From positions 1,529,391-1,593,390 of the forward strand of contig NZ_NEVM01000002.1 in assembly GCF_002261225.1 (NCBI RefSeq): a DNA stretch of 64,000 nt, in the 5' to 3' direction. Below are positions 63,492-64,000 of this stretch, piece after piece (within the stretch, counting starts at the first letter, position 1; the number at the start of each line of letters is the position of its first letter). Both the position numbers and the translations under genes were made by a program. The notes under the pieces are model-generated. The model was given only the letters and a program-made list of their open reading frames with translations, searched no databases and was not told where the DNA came from. The stretch is from Bordetella genomosp. 10 (GTDB lineage Bacteria > Pseudomonadota > Gammaproteobacteria > Burkholderiales > Burkholderiaceae_B).

Positions 63492-64000
63492 GCGTCGGTC
63501 CCACCGCGCTCAGCTCGCTGCTGGTGCAGCGGCTGGACGCAGTCCTCGGCACCCAGCTCGCGCAGCAGGGCAAGGACACCACTCGCCTGGACGCCGTCAC
63601 CCCGCCGGGCACCGCCGTCGACATCGGCGCGGAAGGGGACGGCGCGGTTTCCCAGCAAGGCCCGCAAAGCAAGGCCATCCAGGAAATCGTCGACAAGGCG
63701 GAGCTGAACGCCGCCACGCGCGCGCGCTTTCTCAGCGCGGACATCACCGGCTCGGCCCCCACCATCCTGGGCCAGACCGCGCGCACGATCCTGACGCTGC
63801 TGGCGCAATACCCCGATACCGCGCCGGCCCTCGCCGGCAAGGCGCCCTTGTGGGCCGACGGCGAAGGCGCGCCGGAGGCAGCCGCCGACGACGCGCCCGC
63901 CGGCGACGCCGCCCGCGGCCAGGCGCCGGCCGCCAACGCGGGAACGCGCGACGCGGCCGGCGGCCCCGCGAGCCAGGCCGGCCAGGCAGCGCAAGCGGGC
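63488..64000 (+). CDS. FliK-like flagellar hook-length control protein, 3' end outside window
   Basis: The ATG at 63488 overlaps the fliT stop; 171 codons are present before the right edge. The N-terminal part (MSVGPTALSSLLVQRLDAVLG) is helical, a second helical piece (AIQEIVDKAELNAATRARFL to TARTILTLLAQYPD) follows, then an Ala/Gly/Asp-rich linker starts near residue 118. FliK proteins have such low-complexity middles and a conserved C-terminal domain, which lies beyond the window. Family assignment is by position and composition, so it is moderate. Confidence 0.65.
   Translation, partial: MSVGPTALSSLLVQRLDAVLGTQLAQQGKDTTRLDAVTPPGTAVDIGAEGDGAVSQQGPQSKAIQEIVDKAELNAATRARFLSADITGSAPTILGQTARTILTLLAQYPDTAPALAGKAPLWADGEGAPEAAADDAPAGDAARGQAPAANAGTRDAAGGPASQAGQAAQAG

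Overview
The window is a 64 kb stretch of a GC-rich chromosome whose gene content and order fit a member of the Alcaligenaceae (Burkholderiales), most like an environmental Bordetella or a close relative such as Achromobacter. The grounds are the unbroken rpsB-tsf-pyrH-frr-uppS-cdsA-dxr-rseP-bamA-skp-lpxD-fabZ-lpxA-lpxB-rnhB series, the gmk-rpoZ-spoT and glnHPQ arrangements, and intergenic hairpin repeats of a type seen in these genomes. I saw no rRNA, tRNA, insertion sequence, prophage or CRISPR array. The window looks like core chromosome with a few lineage-specific modules. Assignments come from motif recognition alone; no database search was run.

Left part (1-20.5 kb): a bestrophin-like channel cut by the window edge; a small His/Cys-rich exported protein followed by a ZnuD-type TonB receptor behind a Zur-like box; an NlpC/P60 hydrolase; an SDR oxidoreductase; gmk-rpoZ-spoT; a divergent ArsR-type regulator and MFS exporter sharing a perfect 24 bp palindrome; a glutamine ABC transporter (glnHPQ); an ankyrin-repeat protein behind six copies of a 14 bp AT-rich tandem repeat; then mltG-tmk-holB and tatD on the minus strand; and ygfZ, separated from mltG by a duplicated 80 bp hairpin repeat.

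Middle part (20.5-36 kb): a VIT/CCC1 metal transporter; a compact valine-degradation operon (acyl-CoA dehydrogenase, 3-hydroxyisobutyryl-CoA hydrolase, 3-hydroxyisobutyrate dehydrogenase) with a perfect 16 bp palindrome upstream; ratA-rnfH divergent from smpB; and the most unusual locus of the window, a five-gene same-strand cluster nfeD - SPFH/stomatin gene - three tandem paralogues of one membrane sensor module. One paralogue has an intact GGEEF cyclase domain without an RxxD inhibitory site, one has a ruined GGDEF (DDERF) but a correctly spaced RxxD site, and one has lost the cyclase domain altogether. This suggests a c-di-GMP enzyme, a c-di-GMP receptor and a bare sensor derived from one ancestor and tied to a membrane-microdomain scaffold. 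Next come a class I glutamine amidotransferase, an AraC-MGMT fusion, and the divergent ppsA/ppsR pair.

Right part (36-64 kb): the long minus-strand translation, isoprenoid, lipid A and outer-membrane assembly cluster; map-glnD-dsbB on plus; folC-SPOR protein-cvpA-purF on minus; and the start of a flagellar class III cluster (flaG-fliD-fliS-fliT-fliK) behind a well-formed sigma-28 promoter. The last gene runs off the right edge.
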